This document shows positions 30,951 through 39,699 of a stretch of DNA of 46,869 bases, piece after piece; within the stretch, counting starts at the first letter, position 1, and each line of letters begins with the position of its first letter. The stretch covers positions 1-46,869 of the forward strand of contig DASYXW010000069.1 in NCBI GenBank assembly GCA_035934405.1, given 5' to 3'. Source of the stretch: DASYXW01 sp035934405 (GTDB taxonomy: Bacteria > Acidobacteriota > Terriglobia > UBA7540). Below the pieces are notes generated by a model. It searched no databases and was not told where the DNA came from. It saw only the letters and a program-made list of their open reading frames with translations. The position numbers and the translations under genes are program-made.

Positions 30951-31508
30951 GTGACCACGGAAGAAGAACTGGACCAGCTTGAGGAGAACATCCGCCGGCT
31001 GAAGATCGAGTATGAGGCCTACTTCAACGGCGGTGCGCCGCGCGCCCCCCGCGATACGCTTTTCCGGGTGGAGACGGCGCTCAAGAAATTCGGCGCGGGC
31101 GCCGGAGAATTCAATTTCGGTCAGAGATTTCGCTTCAATCAGCTTGCCCAGAAGTATGCCGTCTACAATGACCTGTGGCGCAAGAAGCTGCGAGATATCG
31201 AGGAGGGCCGGGTGCAGCCGGGCGGACGGCGTATGGAATCGTCCGAAGCTAGTCTCGAGGGAGATGGCTTTCGCGTGGTCTGCGCTGACCCGGTCACGGA
31301 GACCGACAAGGTGGATCGCCTGCTCGACGCCTGGGTTCGCGCCAAGCGGAAGGTGGGCGACCGGGTGGACGACGTCGACCCTGCGCTGTTTGCCCGCTTC
31401 CTGCGTGAGAAGACCGGCCAGATTAAGCAGGAACTCGGTTGCGCTCAGGTGCGGTTTTCGGTGAGCGTGGAAGAAGGCCGGGTGAAGTTGCGCGCGGGAA
31501 AAGCCTAG
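30951..31508 (+). CDS. MXAN_5187 C-terminal-domain-like protein
   Basis: The protein is 185 residues from GTG 30951, with GAGGA 5 bases upstream. A frame starting at 30912 lacks a site. The N-terminal helix TTEEELDQLEENIRRLKIEYEAYFNGG followed by PRDTLFRVETALKKFGAGAGEFNFGQRFRFNQLAQKYAVYNDLWRKKLR fits the C-terminal domain of MXAN_5187-type proteins found in myxobacteria and acidobacteria. The C-terminal part (DPALFARFLREKTGQIKQELGCAQVRFSVSVEEGRVKLRA) is also conserved in that group. Cytoplasmic, no signal. Function unknown. It lies upstream of purH on the same strand, 97 bases away. Confidence 0.75.
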   Translation: MTTEEELDQLEENIRRLKIEYEAYFNGGAPRAPRDTLFRVETALKKFGAGAGEFNFGQRFRFNQLAQKYAVYNDLWRKKLRDIEEGRVQPGGRRMESSEASLEGDGFRVVCADPVTETDKVDRLLDAWVRAKRKVGDRVDDVDPALFARFLREKTGQIKQELGCAQVRFSVSVEEGRVKLRAGKA

Positions 31509-31605
31509 AACAGCGGGGATCAGAGAGCGGGCGCCAGGTGTCGGGGATTGGAGAAAGAACACTGGGCACCGATCCCAGATCCCTGACCCCGCCCAAGGAG
31601 CAATA

Positions 31606-33240
31606 ATGCGAAGGGTCGCACGAGCCCTGATCAGCGTCAGCGACAAGACGGGTGTGGCGGAGTTCGCCGCCGGACTGGCGGCGCTCAGGGTGGAGATTCT
31701 CTCGACCGGCGGCACGGCCAAGCTGCTGCGGGAGAAGGGCGTCAGAGTGCGCGATGTTTCGGACCTGACGGGCTTTCCGGAGATGCTCGACGGGCGCGTG
31801 AAGACGCTGCACCCGCGGGTCCACGGCGGCATCCTCGCGATTCGGTCGAACGCCGAACACCAGAAGCAAGCGAGCGAACACGGTATCGAGTTCATTGACC
31901 TCGTCGCGGTGAATCTCTATCCCTTTGAGGCGACCGCGGACAAAGTCGGCGCGCGTTTCGAAGAGTTGATTGAGAACATCGATATCGGGGGGCCGTCCAT
32001 GATCCGCTCGGCGGCGAAAAACTTCACGGATGTCACGGTGATTGTGGACACAGCGGACTATGTGCCCGTGCTCGATGAGATGCGGAAGAACGGCGGCGAG
32101 GTCTCACGGGAGACTCGGTCACGCCTGGCGCGCAAGGCCTTTGCGGCGACGGCGGCCTATGATGGCGCGATATCGAGCACGTTGCAGTCCTGGGCGTTGG
32201 AGGAGGAAGCGGCGGCGTGTGCCGCGGCGGGCGTCGCGCCCGCACAAGCCGGCGCGACGATCCGCCGGACCGGCGAAGCTGCAAACCTGCCAGAAAATCT
32301 GCACCTGAATTACCGCAAGGTGATGAACCTGCGCTACGGCGAGAATCCGCACCAGAAAGCGGCGCTTTACGTCAACACGGCGGCGGGGGGCAAGGGCCTC
32401 GCGGCGGCGCGGCAGCTACAAGGTAAAGAGCTTTCGTACAACAATATCGTAGACCTCGAAGCTGCTTGGCGTCTGGTGATTGAGTTTGCAGAGCCGGCGA
32501 CGGCGATCATCAAGCACACCAACCCGTGCGGTGTGGCGACGGGCACGACGCTCGCGGAAAGCTACCGGCGTGCCCTGGGTGCCGACCCCGTCTCGGCGTT
32601 CGGTTCGGTGATCGCGTTCAACCGCAGCGTGGACTCCTCGACCGCGGACGAACTCGCGAAGCTGTTTGTCGAGGCCGTCATCGCGCCGGGTTACCAGCAG
32701 GACGCAACTACGAAGTTGGCGGCGAAGAAAAACCTGCGACTGATGGACATGTCCTCAAGCGCCGGCGATGAATACGGGTGGCAATTGAAGACCATCGGAG
32801 GTGGGCTGCTGGCGCAGTCGCCGGACACGCTGGGCGCGGAAGTCGTCGCGTGGAAATGCGTCACCGAGCGGCAGCCGACCGAAGCAGAGAAGCGAGCGCT
32901 CGAGTTTGCTTGGCGCGTTGTAAAGCACGTGAAGTCAAACGCCATTGTGTACGCGCGGGACGGGGTGATGGTCGGCGTGGGCGCCGGGCAGATGAGCCGT
33001 GTGGATTCGGTGAGACTCGGCGCGATGAAGGCGCGAGAGCTAAATCACGATCTCGCAGGCACGGTAGTGGCGTCAGATGCTTTCTTTCCGTTTCCCGACG
33101 GTGTGGAAGAAGCGGTGCGCGCGGGCGCAACGGCCGTCGTGCAGCCGGGCGGCTCGGTACGCGACGCGGAAGTGATTGCGGCGGCGAATACGCTGGGGCT
33201 GGCCATGGTGTTCACGGGGGTTAGGCATTTCCGGCACTGA
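31606..33240 (+). CDS. purH: Bifunctional AICAR formyltransferase/IMP cyclohydrolase
   Basis: This 544-residue protein has the cyclohydrolase domain (about 1-190, ALISVSDKTGVAEFAAGL, LSTGGTAKLL, GRVKTLHPRVHGGIL) and the formyltransferase domain (about 230-530, LRYGENPHQKAALY, KHTNPCGVATG, VGVGAGQMSRVDSV). It carries out the last two steps of IMP synthesis. AAGGAG lies about 7 bases before the ATG. Length is a little over the ~520 residues common in bacteria because of an Ala-rich linker near residue 205. Confidence 0.97.
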   Translation: MRRVARALISVSDKTGVAEFAAGLAALRVEILSTGGTAKLLREKGVRVRDVSDLTGFPEMLDGRVKTLHPRVHGGILAIRSNAEHQKQASEHGIEFIDLVAVNLYPFEATADKVGARFEELIENIDIGGPSMIRSAAKNFTDVTVIVDTADYVPVLDEMRKNGGEVSRETRSRLARKAFAATAAYDGAISSTLQSWALEEEAAACAAAGVAPAQAGATIRRTGEAANLPENLHLNYRKVMNLRYGENPHQKAALYVNTAAGGKGLAAARQLQGKELSYNNIVDLEAAWRLVIEFAEPATAIIKHTNPCGVATGTTLAESYRRALGADPVSAFGSVIAFNRSVDSSTADELAKLFVEAVIAPGYQQDATTKLAAKKNLRLMDMSSSAGDEYGWQLKTIGGGLLAQSPDTLGAEVVAWKCVTERQPTEAEKRALEFAWRVVKHVKSNAIVYARDGVMVGVGAGQMSRVDSVRLGAMKARELNHDLAGTVVASDAFFPFPDGVEEAVRAGATAVVQPGGSVRDAEVIAAANTLGLAMVFTGVRHFRH

Positions 33241-33250
33241 ATTTCGGTGG

Positions 33251-33297
33251 GTCAGTGATTCAGTACTTCAGTAGTCAGTATGTCAGTATTTCAGTGC
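33251..33297. repeat. Octamer array (NTCAGTNN) between purH and the VWA gene
   Basis: About six units, e.g. GTCAGTGA, TTCAGTAC, TTCAGTAG and GTCAGTAT, with one 7-bp unit. The array fills the gap between two convergent genes, as at 20163-20317. Confidence 0.75.
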
Positions 33298-33321
33298 GTC
33301 ACCCCGGCGGGTCAGTACTGA

Positions 33322-34467
33322 CTAACTTTTGGGCGCATAGTACCCATCACGCGCCAGTATCTTGTACTTTACTTCTTTGCCCTTCTGGTTGGTGATCCGC
33401 AGCTTGTCACCTTGGTTGTCCACCAATTCCACCTTCAGCTTGTGGTATTTGCCGTCCTTGGCGGGATCGCTCGGGGAAAAACCGAGACTATATTGCGTGC
33501 GGAGTTGGGCGGCAATCTGCTGATAATCGGATGGAATCTCGGCTTCGAATCGAGGAAAATAGGCCTGGCCACCGGAATACTGCGCGATGTAGTTCAACTG
33601 GTTGCGCGCTTCAATCGCCACGATGCTGTCGCCGCCGGGCGAGCGTACGTTCAAGAATTCGAGGACGCTCACCGGGTAGATGGGCGTGTCAGACGCCTTC
33701 GCGATCTTGAGCATCTGGGGATACGTGAGCTTGCTGAAAGTGTCAATTCCGGTGCAGATCGCGATGATGGCCTTGCGGCCCGCGATGTCTTTCATCCGGT
33801 CGATGGTCCATGCCAGCGCGTCGTAAAGATTCGCCTCGCTGAACCCGGGAATGCGCAGCGTGTCCAGAGCCGCTTTCACCGTGTAACGGTCGTGCGTGAA
33901 GTCCTGGAGGAGCTGAGGGTGCATGTCGAAGGAGACCACGCCCACCCAGTCCTGCGGCTTCATGAAGCTGAGGAAGTCGTAAGCGTCCTCGAGCGCAAGG
34001 TAGAGGAATGCGTAGGTACTGTTATTGTTACTGAACTCGATCAAAAGTACCGTCGTCATGGGTGCTTCGGACGTGCCGAAGTTGGTAATGCTCTGCTCCA
34101 CGCCGTCGTCGGAGATGCGGAAGTTCTTGCGGCCGAGCGAAGTGATCGGGTTGCCGTCTTTGTCGGTCACCAGCACATCCACGTTGACGAGGTTGGTTGC
34201 CGCCGAAAGCGTGTAGATGTCCTTAGGATTGATCTTCTGCGGCTTCTTGACCTCGGGCGGTGGCGTGTTCGGCGGCGTTTTCTTGGGAATCAGCACTGTC
34301 TCACCCGGCTGAGACGCAGGACCGTTGGGAGACTGTGACGATTGCTGGTCAGGCTGCTGGCCGTCCTGGGTCCGCGCGAGCCACGGTGGACCCGCTAGGC
34401 AGAGCCACACCACCGTTGCGGCTTCGAGCGCCAGCAGCAAGCCTCGCGCCTGTTTCGCTGTTCTCAT
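33322..34467 (-). CDS. Secreted VWA protein of the acidobacterial VWFA type
   Basis: The precursor is 381 residues from ATG 34467 (MRTAKQARGLLLALEA). A 50-codon extension to 34617 is unsupported. After a signal-like segment comes a Gln/Pro-rich linker, then NLVNVDVLVTDKDGNPITSLGRKNFRISDDGVEQSI, the strand pattern that opens TIGR03436-type acidobacterial VWFA proteins. The von Willebrand A domain follows. At the MIDAS position the sequence is IEFSNNNS rather than DxSxS, so Glu replaces the first Asp and metal binding may be altered. It is probably periplasmic or surface located; ligand unknown. This family is a good taxonomic marker. Confidence 0.88.
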   Translation of the reverse strand: MRTAKQARGLLLALEAATVVWLCLAGPPWLARTQDGQQPDQQSSQSPNGPASQPGETVLIPKKTPPNTPPPEVKKPQKINPKDIYTLSAATNLVNVDVLVTDKDGNPITSLGRKNFRISDDGVEQSITNFGTSEAPMTTVLLIEFSNNNSTYAFLYLALEDAYDFLSFMKPQDWVGVVSFDMHPQLLQDFTHDRYTVKAALDTLRIPGFSEANLYDALAWTIDRMKDIAGRKAIIAICTGIDTFSKLTYPQMLKIAKASDTPIYPVSVLEFLNVRSPGGDSIVAIEARNQLNYIAQYSGGQAYFPRFEAEIPSDYQQIAAQLRTQYSLGFSPSDPAKDGKYHKLKVELVDNQGDKLRITNQKGKEVKYKILARDGYYAPKS

Positions 34468-34920
34468 CCATTCACCCCGGGAGCCGAATTCCGTAGGCCG
34501 GTAAATATGATGCCATTCCGGGCCTCCATGGTCAACTGGGTGAGCGACGGTTTGCGGCTCCCCAAAAATTATGAGGGTGAGGCCGCAGCGGTGCGGCGGG
34601 CAACCCACCTCCCACAAACTAATACTTGCAGTTGCATTTGGGGATACAATGCCTTCGGGGGTGGGGCCGCGAAACGTCTCGAGCAGGGCGTGCCGCGAGA
34701 CGGTTCGTAAACGCTGGTAGAAAATGGCTTTAGCTGCTCACATTCAAAAGATGGCAAGTGGCTGGCAACCGTGAGCCACGGAGCTACTGCAGGAGCCGCG
34801 CTAAAACCCGAAGGCGCCGAATGGGATTCTAGACGGTCCTGCATTAAAGAGTTGGGCAGTATCACATTTTCTACTTGACAACAGCCTAATCGTATGAGAC
34901 GCTGTGTGAGAATACCGATA
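34468..34920. other. Intergenic stretch without a recognised gene
   Basis: No coding frame here resembles a known protein. A GC-rich stem, GTCTCG...CGAGAC near 34674-34703, lies in a segment that could encode a structured RNA, but it fits no riboswitch or sRNA I know. Confidence 0.4.
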
Positions 34921-34964
34921 TGTCAAAAAATGTATTGACAGCTCGGTAATCTCGGCGTTAGGCT
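34921..34964 (+). promoter_or_regulatory. Candidate promoter of the repeat-protein gene with overlapping dyad
   Basis: TTGACA (34935-34940), an 18-bp spacer and TAGGCT (34959-34964) form a plausible promoter. TGTCAA-n8-TTGACA (34921-34940) is a perfect dyad covering the -35 box and could be an operator. The downstream gene starts 50 bases later. Confidence 0.45.
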
Positions 34965-35014
34965 TTACTCCTGGGTCCCTTCGGGGTTCCATATCTCAAG
35001 AGGAGGAGAGTCTA

Positions 35015-35473
35015 ATGACCAAGTATACGCTTTCGATGTTGCTCGCCATGCTGGTGGTTTTGGCGAGTGTGAGTTTGCGGCGCACGTTTGCATCGATCGG
35101 GTCCACCGAATGGGTAGCAGCAACAACAACGATCGGCAGTTCACCGATCCCGCTTCCTCCGCCCGGAACGACCATGGCAATCGGCAGTTCACCAATTCCG
35201 CTGCCTCCGCCTGGAACGACGGCGGCAATCGGCAGCTCACCGATTCCGCTTCCGCCACCCGGAACGACAGTGGCAATCGGGAGTTCACCTATACCGCTTC
35301 CACCGCCCGGAACGACGGTGGCAATCGGCAGTTCACCGATTCCGCTTCCGCCACCCGGAACGACAGTGACAATCGGGAGTTCACCTATACCGCTTCCACC
35401 GCCCGGAACGACGGTGGCAATCGGCAGTTCACCGATTCCGCTTCCGCCACCCGGCATGCATCCCGCGACTTAG
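35015..35473 (+). CDS. Secreted 15-residue tandem-repeat protein
   Basis: The 152-residue precursor follows GAGGAGGAG and opens with a signal peptide (YTLSMLLAMLVVLASVSL). It then has seven copies of IGSSPIPLPPPGTT(V/M/A)(A/T) and ends with GMHPAT. The DNA repeat is 45 bp, and two variants alternate in the last four units, so a 90-bp block has duplicated recently. Two other frames stay open through the repeat only because 45 is divisible by 3. The strong ribosome site and signal peptide favour this frame. No family is recognised; a Pro-rich, extended extracytoplasmic segment is likely. Confidence 0.7.
   Translation: MTKYTLSMLLAMLVVLASVSLRRTFASIGSTEWVAATTTIGSSPIPLPPPGTTMAIGSSPIPLPPPGTTAAIGSSPIPLPPPGTTVAIGSSPIPLPPPGTTVAIGSSPIPLPPPGTTVTIGSSPIPLPPPGTTVAIGSSPIPLPPPGMHPAT
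35110..35457. repeat. 45-bp tandem repeat, seven units, with 90-bp higher-order copies
   Basis: Units read AATCGGCAGTTCACCGATTC or AATCGGGAGTTCACCTATAC at their starts. The last four alternate between the two types, showing duplication as a 90-bp block. The array is in frame and prone to copy-number change. Confidence 0.9.
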
Positions 35474-35537
35474 GCGGAATAGTGCGTGAGCAACCGGGGA
35501 ACGGCTTGCCGACTGGCGGAGCTCTCTTAGGTTGTTC

Positions 35538-36266
35538 ATGATTACGTTTCTGCTTACTCACGGCCTGCAGTATGCGGGCTACGGCCTGGAGGCGGGACTC
35601 TTCGCCTTCCTGTTGTGGCGGGGAGGTTGGAAGAGGGAACTCGCCCTGTGGCTCTACGTTTCGTCGCTGTTGACTGTTGACTTCGGCCTGCGCTGGTGGG
35701 TTCTGTCCCGCTACGGCGAGCGCTCCCACATTTACTACTATTTCTACTACGTCTCCGATGCGCTACTGACTTTGGGCGCCTTTGGCTTGGTCTGCTCCTT
35801 CTTCCGGCGTGTGCTGGCCAAGGAGGAAAGGCTCTGGGCGATATGCCGGCTGACGCTGCCGCTGGTGTTTTGCCTCACTCTTGCACTTTCGTCGATAGCG
35901 CTTTTTTGGCACTACAAGGACCTGTTCACCCGGTTCGTTTTCAGCTTCCAACAAAGCCTCTACTTTGCGTGCCTCGTTCTCAACACTCTTCTCTATATTG
36001 TCATCCAACAGGTCGATTCCGCCGACGAAGAGGTAGGGTTACTGGTTTGCGGTTTGGGAATCCAGTTGGCTGGAACCGCAGCGGGTTACGCACTGATCAG
36101 CATGACTCGCAACACGAATCTCGCGATCAGGCAGCTCTTAAATTACATCTCGCCGCTGTGTTTCGTGGGCATGCTGCTGATATGGTTTTGCGCTGTCGCC
36201 CGCCCTCCGCGCGCGGCCACGAGCTGTGCTTTAGACAAGAAGCAACGGTTTCCTGCCCCGGCCTAG
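35538..36266 (+). CDS. Multi-pass membrane protein, unknown function
   Basis: The protein has 242 residues from ATG 35538; a TTG two codons earlier is the alternative. About seven hydrophobic segments span it, beginning ITFLLTHGLQYAGYGLEAGLFAFLLW and ending ISPLCFVGMLLIWFCAVA. Aromatic-rich HIYYYFYYVSDALLTLGAF is notable. Similar seven-helix proteins of unknown role are common in acidobacteria. It is 64 bases after the repeat-protein gene and 31 bases before the next gene, so the three may form an operon. Confidence 0.8.
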   Translation: MITFLLTHGLQYAGYGLEAGLFAFLLWRGGWKRELALWLYVSSLLTVDFGLRWWVLSRYGERSHIYYYFYYVSDALLTLGAFGLVCSFFRRVLAKEERLWAICRLTLPLVFCLTLALSSIALFWHYKDLFTRFVFSFQQSLYFACLVLNTLLYIVIQQVDSADEEVGLLVCGLGIQLAGTAAGYALISMTRNTNLAIRQLLNYISPLCFVGMLLIWFCAVARPPRAATSCALDKKQRFPAPA

Positions 36267-36297
36267 ACGGCCGCGAGCGGAAACGAGTGAGGTCAAC

Positions 36298-36777
36298 ATG
36301 TTCATGGCGGTTTTCATCCTGGTCTTTTCCACCGCGCTTTTTCTGTTTTATCTGCAGGCGACCTGCCAGAAGATTCTGCGGCGACGGTTCGATCAGGAGT
36401 TCTTTCATTCGATTGTGAACGCCAATCGCCTGGAATTTCCGTTTGTGCGCCGCGCGCTGGAAGAGTACAACGACGTGCCGGTGGATTACGCGCGCTTCCG
36501 CATGCAACTGAAATGCGATTTCCTGGCGCTGACGTACCTGTTGAAAAATGCGGCCAATGCCCGGCAGCGCTTGACGCGCCAGGAGCATCTGCTGGTGATG
36601 TATTTCCGGGCGCTTTTCGTGGTCCTGGGCGCTTTTCACCTGCTGGGGTGGGGCGAGAAGACTCCCATCCTTAAGATGACTTCCATCCTGGAGTACTTTG
36701 CCAACGTGCTCGGTGAGCGGGTGAACACGATTCGCTTTGGCAACATTTCGGCTTCCGACTACCTCATGAGCCTCTAG
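36298..36777 (+). CDS. Membrane-anchored protein, unknown function
   Basis: The protein has 159 residues from ATG 36298, with GAGG 5 bases upstream; a second ATG lies two codons later. One N-terminal membrane segment (AVFILVFSTALFLFYLQA) is followed by a cytoplasmic helical domain with RRFDQEFFHSIVNANRLEFPFVRRALEEY and YARFRMQLKCDFLALTYLLKN. The pattern is recurrent in acidobacterial genomes but unnamed. It follows the seven-helix protein on the same strand. A role in signalling linked to that protein is only a guess. Confidence 0.75.
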   Translation: MFMAVFILVFSTALFLFYLQATCQKILRRRFDQEFFHSIVNANRLEFPFVRRALEEYNDVPVDYARFRMQLKCDFLALTYLLKNAANARQRLTRQEHLLVMYFRALFVVLGAFHLLGWGEKTPILKMTSILEYFANVLGERVNTIRFGNISASDYLMSL

Positions 36778-36904
36778 TTCGAAACGCCATGGGACAGGCC
36801 CGCGTGGTGCGCGCCCGAGCCTCCGCAAAGCCTTTTCGCTCGACTTAGTTCGCTTCACACCACGAGAAGCCTTCCGGCCCCGACTCGCAAATTGAACTCC
36901 ACAG

Positions 36905-39256
36905 TCATTCGGCCGGGAAGCTATACCGAATTCCGGCGAGAAAATTGAGGTGCAGGGCTGGAAAGCCGAAAACCTCTTCGTATTTCCGGTTGAGAAAATT
37001 ATTGAGCCGGCCATACACTTCGAGGCCGCGCAGAATGCCGTAACTGAAACCAGCATTAGCGGCAACATAGCCCGAGTTGGTGAACAGGCAGGGAAGACCA
37101 GGTCCGCCGGCCGTTACCGGCGCGCAGGCAAAGGTGCCGTCGTTGGGTTCGAGGTCGAGCGTCGCGCCGCGAATGTAGGCGTCTGTGTTGAGCGTGAGAC
37201 GACGATGCTGCCACGTGACATTGTAGAAGGCCGAGTTCTTGGGGCGACGGATCAGTGGCTGCCCCACTGTGAAGGGACTCTCGGCCAGCGTCGCGCCATC
37301 GAGCGCCAGGATTGCGCTATCGAGCCGCGTGTACTCTGCCGTGAACTGAAGTGAGGGCGTCGGCCGGGCGCGCAGGGAGACCTCCACGCCCCGCGCCTGC
37401 GACCGGGCAAGATTGTCGGAGCTGAACGTGCTCAGGTTGGTCAGCGAGCCTCCTAGGACGACAATCTGATCCTTGAAATGGTTTTCGAAGTAGGTGACGT
37501 CGAGCGCCGCGCGGCCGCCGAAGAACTGTTGTTCCACGCCGGCATCGAAGCTCGCGCTCCTTTCCGGCTTCAGGCGCGGATTGTTGGTGAAGGCGAGTTC
37601 GAACCCGTCCGGGGCGCGAATGCCAGTGCCGAAGCTCGAATGCAGGCGCGTCGCGCCGAGCACCTGCGATGCCGGGCCGTCCTCGCGTGCAACATAGGCT
37701 ACCGCCAGGCGCGGACTGATCTGATTCACCGAGTTGGCGGGCAGCAGCGGCCGCACCCCGAAGGCGTCGGGCGGCAGGCTGTGGGTGCGGATATCATCCA
37801 AGCGCGCTCCCGCCGTCACGAACCAGCGGCGGCCGGGATTCCAGCGGTCCTCGGCGAAATACGCCAGGCTCGTACGCGGCAGCAGAAAGGGGGTGCCGGC
37901 GGCGTTGGCGATGAAAGTGTCCTTTACTTGCTCGCGGTTGTATTCAAATCCGGCGACGAGCGAATCGGTTGATGAGACGGCGATCTCGCTGCGCGTGTCG
38001 AAGACGCCGCGCAGGTTGTTGGAGTAGGAATCGCCAAACGGCGACCGGAAGTAATAGTCATTGGTCGCCACGTTCCCCGTCACCACCTGGCGGAAGCGCG
38101 GCGAGAATTGCTCGGCGTAACTGCCCTCATAACCGAACAGGTTCTGCTTGTCGCGAGAGATGAGGTCGAGGCCGGGGAAGAGATGGTCAGGGTCGGACCC
38201 GAAGGCGCCCGGGGCGCCCGCGTCGTTGGCGTTGCCGATAAGATGGAAACTCGCTTGCCGGCGTGGGCTGCGGGAGTAGTTGAGACTGAAGAATGCCGTC
38301 TGATTGCGGTATTGGTCGTTAGAAACGACACCGGCCGAATAAAGCCGGTCAACGTTGACGGCCCAACCGATGCCGTGTGCGAGGCCGCTTCCGCCCGCCG
38401 CCACCCTCCAAGCCGAGAAACTACCGACTTCTTCCAGGAGCGAAAAATGAGGAGGACCATCACCACGCTCGGTGACGATGTTGACGACGCCGGTGACGGC
38501 GTTCGATCCATAGAGCGCGCTCTCCGGGCCGCGCGTGACTTCCACGCGGGCGACGCCGTCGGCGGTCAAAGACGCAAAGTCGAAGTCGCCGCCGAACTGG
38601 TTCAACTGAATGCCGTCAATCATCACCAGGTTGTAATTGGAATTGCCGCCGCGAATGAAAACGCCGGTGACGCCCCCCAGCCGTCCGGCGCGCTCCACCT
38701 CAACTCCGGGAACGCCGCGCAGGATGTCGAGCACGTTCTGGGCGTCGCGGTCCTGGATGTCCCGGCGGGTGACCACGCTCACCGACGAGCCGATTTGGGG
38801 GGCGAGCGCGCTTTCGAGTGAGGCCGACACCACCACTTGCTGTTCGAGCGCGCTCAGCCTGAGCTGCAAGTCGACCGTGCGCGTGTCGCGTTCGGCGGCT
38901 GTGAACGCGGTGACCGAAGTGGTAAAGCCGGGAGCAGTCGCTACGAGGCGGTAGGCGCCCGGCAGGAGGCCGTCGAATTCGTATTCGCCATGCGCGTCGG
39001 TGCGCCGCTCCTGGTAGGACGCAAGCTGCGGGAGCAGCGTGACCTGCGCGTCGGGTACGGCGTGGCCGCTGGGATCGAAAACCGTACCCCTGATGGTTGC
39101 GGCGCGTGAGGCGGCGGCGCCGAGCGAAAGCCACAGCGCACCCAAGAAGATCGTGCTGATGCGAAGCCCGTGAAAGCGGGACGAGCCCGCGCTGGAGACC
39201 GCTGCCTTCTTCTGACTTTCGACTTCTGATTTCTGCTTTCCGACTTCTACTCTCAT
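36905..39256 (-). CDS. TonB-dependent receptor, probable cobalamin transporter (BtuB-like)
   Basis: This 783-residue protein has a carboxypeptidase-regulatory domain (about 53-125, TIRGTVFDPSGHAVPDAQVTL), a plug (about 135-260, VTRRDIQDRDAQNVLDILRGVPGVEV, RGPESALYGSNAVTGVVNIVTERG) and a 22-strand-type barrel ending GIRYSFPAE. A cobalamin riboswitch lies upstream, so the substrate is probably vitamin B12 or another corrinoid. AAGGAG lies 6 bases before the ATG and is part of a hairpin. The first ~15 residues (RVEVGKQKSEVESQKK) are encoded by a heptamer array; the signal segment FHGLRISTIFLGALWLSLGAA starts only near residue 28. Confidence 0.92.
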   Translation of the reverse strand: MRVEVGKQKSEVESQKKAAVSSAGSSRFHGLRISTIFLGALWLSLGAAASRAATIRGTVFDPSGHAVPDAQVTLLPQLASYQERRTDAHGEYEFDGLLPGAYRLVATAPGFTTSVTAFTAAERDTRTVDLQLRLSALEQQVVVSASLESALAPQIGSSVSVVTRRDIQDRDAQNVLDILRGVPGVEVERAGRLGGVTGVFIRGGNSNYNLVMIDGIQLNQFGGDFDFASLTADGVARVEVTRGPESALYGSNAVTGVVNIVTERGDGPPHFSLLEEVGSFSAWRVAAGGSGLAHGIGWAVNVDRLYSAGVVSNDQYRNQTAFFSLNYSRSPRRQASFHLIGNANDAGAPGAFGSDPDHLFPGLDLISRDKQNLFGYEGSYAEQFSPRFRQVVTGNVATNDYYFRSPFGDSYSNNLRGVFDTRSEIAVSSTDSLVAGFEYNREQVKDTFIANAAGTPFLLPRTSLAYFAEDRWNPGRRWFVTAGARLDDIRTHSLPPDAFGVRPLLPANSVNQISPRLAVAYVAREDGPASQVLGATRLHSSFGTGIRAPDGFELAFTNNPRLKPERSASFDAGVEQQFFGGRAALDVTYFENHFKDQIVVLGGSLTNLSTFSSDNLARSQARGVEVSLRARPTPSLQFTAEYTRLDSAILALDGATLAESPFTVGQPLIRRPKNSAFYNVTWQHRRLTLNTDAYIRGATLDLEPNDGTFACAPVTAGGPGLPCLFTNSGYVAANAGFSYGILRGLEVYGRLNNFLNRKYEEVFGFPALHLNFLAGIRYSFPAE
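39210..39251. repeat. Heptamer array inside the 5' coding end of the TonB receptor gene
   Basis: Six 7-bp units on the plus strand: TTCTGAC, TTTCGAC, TTCTGAT, TTCTGCT, TTCCGAC and TTCTACT. It directly follows the start codon and encodes the charged N-terminus before the signal peptide. Confidence 0.85.
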
Positions 39257-39257
39257 A

Positions 39258-39336
39258 CCCGACTCCTTCTCCCGCTCTGACGGCGGGCGTAGATGGTGCA
39301 GGAGGTGCTCAACTCAAGTTCGGGTAAGGAGTCGGG
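39258..39336 (-). promoter_or_regulatory. Predicted ribosome-site-sequestering hairpin of the TonB receptor mRNA
   Basis: In the mRNA, CCCGACTCCTT (39336-39326) is an exact complement of AAGGAGTCGGG (39268-39258), which contains the AAGGAG ribosome site. CCCG and CGGG extend the stem after a small internal loop. The loop is 57 bases. It lies between the cobalamin riboswitch and the start codon and may be its output switch. Confidence 0.6.
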
Positions 39337-39444
39337 GGAAGGGAGGAAACGAAAAGGCTCCCCAATGGTTCGATCTGGCGTTCGAGCCAAGCCGGGAGGC
39401 CTGACGGCATTCCAGCGGACTCTTTCCGTCGAAGAGTTGGGCTG

Positions 39445-39640
39445 CACAGTTCCCGGGCAGGCTTCCTGACTCTCGGGTTGCGGCTCGCTCCTCGGACCTT
39501 CCCATCCCGAGAGGTCGGGACAGTGGCCGGCCTTTGCAGGCCTCGTGAGGATCGAGCTATCCGATTACAGTGGCGGGACCGCGGCCGGTTTTCACGGCCT
39601 TTCCTTTTACTCCGCTTCGGGCGGACACCACAGGAACCAA
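39445..39640 (-). ncRNA. Cobalamin riboswitch
   Basis: The minus strand carries the conserved parts in order: GGTGTCC near the 5' end (about 39628), AACCGGCCGCGGTCCCGCCA ending in the B12 box GCCACTG (about 39575-39569), and AGTCAGGAAGCCTGCC (39471-39456) at the 3' side. These match the AdoCbl/cobalamin riboswitch core. The RNA lies about 190 bases before the TonB receptor ATG. High cobalamin should lower receptor synthesis. Confidence 0.92.
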
Positions 39641-39699
39641 AGTTTTCAAAGAGCGGCGTTGCAGGGTTAAACTATCACGCGCGTTGTGGCCTGTCAAAG

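Noticed and set aside
34651..34735. Structured GC-rich segment considered as a riboswitch or small RNA
   Set aside because: One stem is visible but it does not match any class I know, and the downstream gene gives no hint.
34996..35457. Antisense Gly/Pro repeat frame (PGGGSGIGELPI repeats)
   Set aside because: Open only because the 45-bp repeat is divisible by three; no ribosome site or signal peptide, unlike the plus-strand frame.
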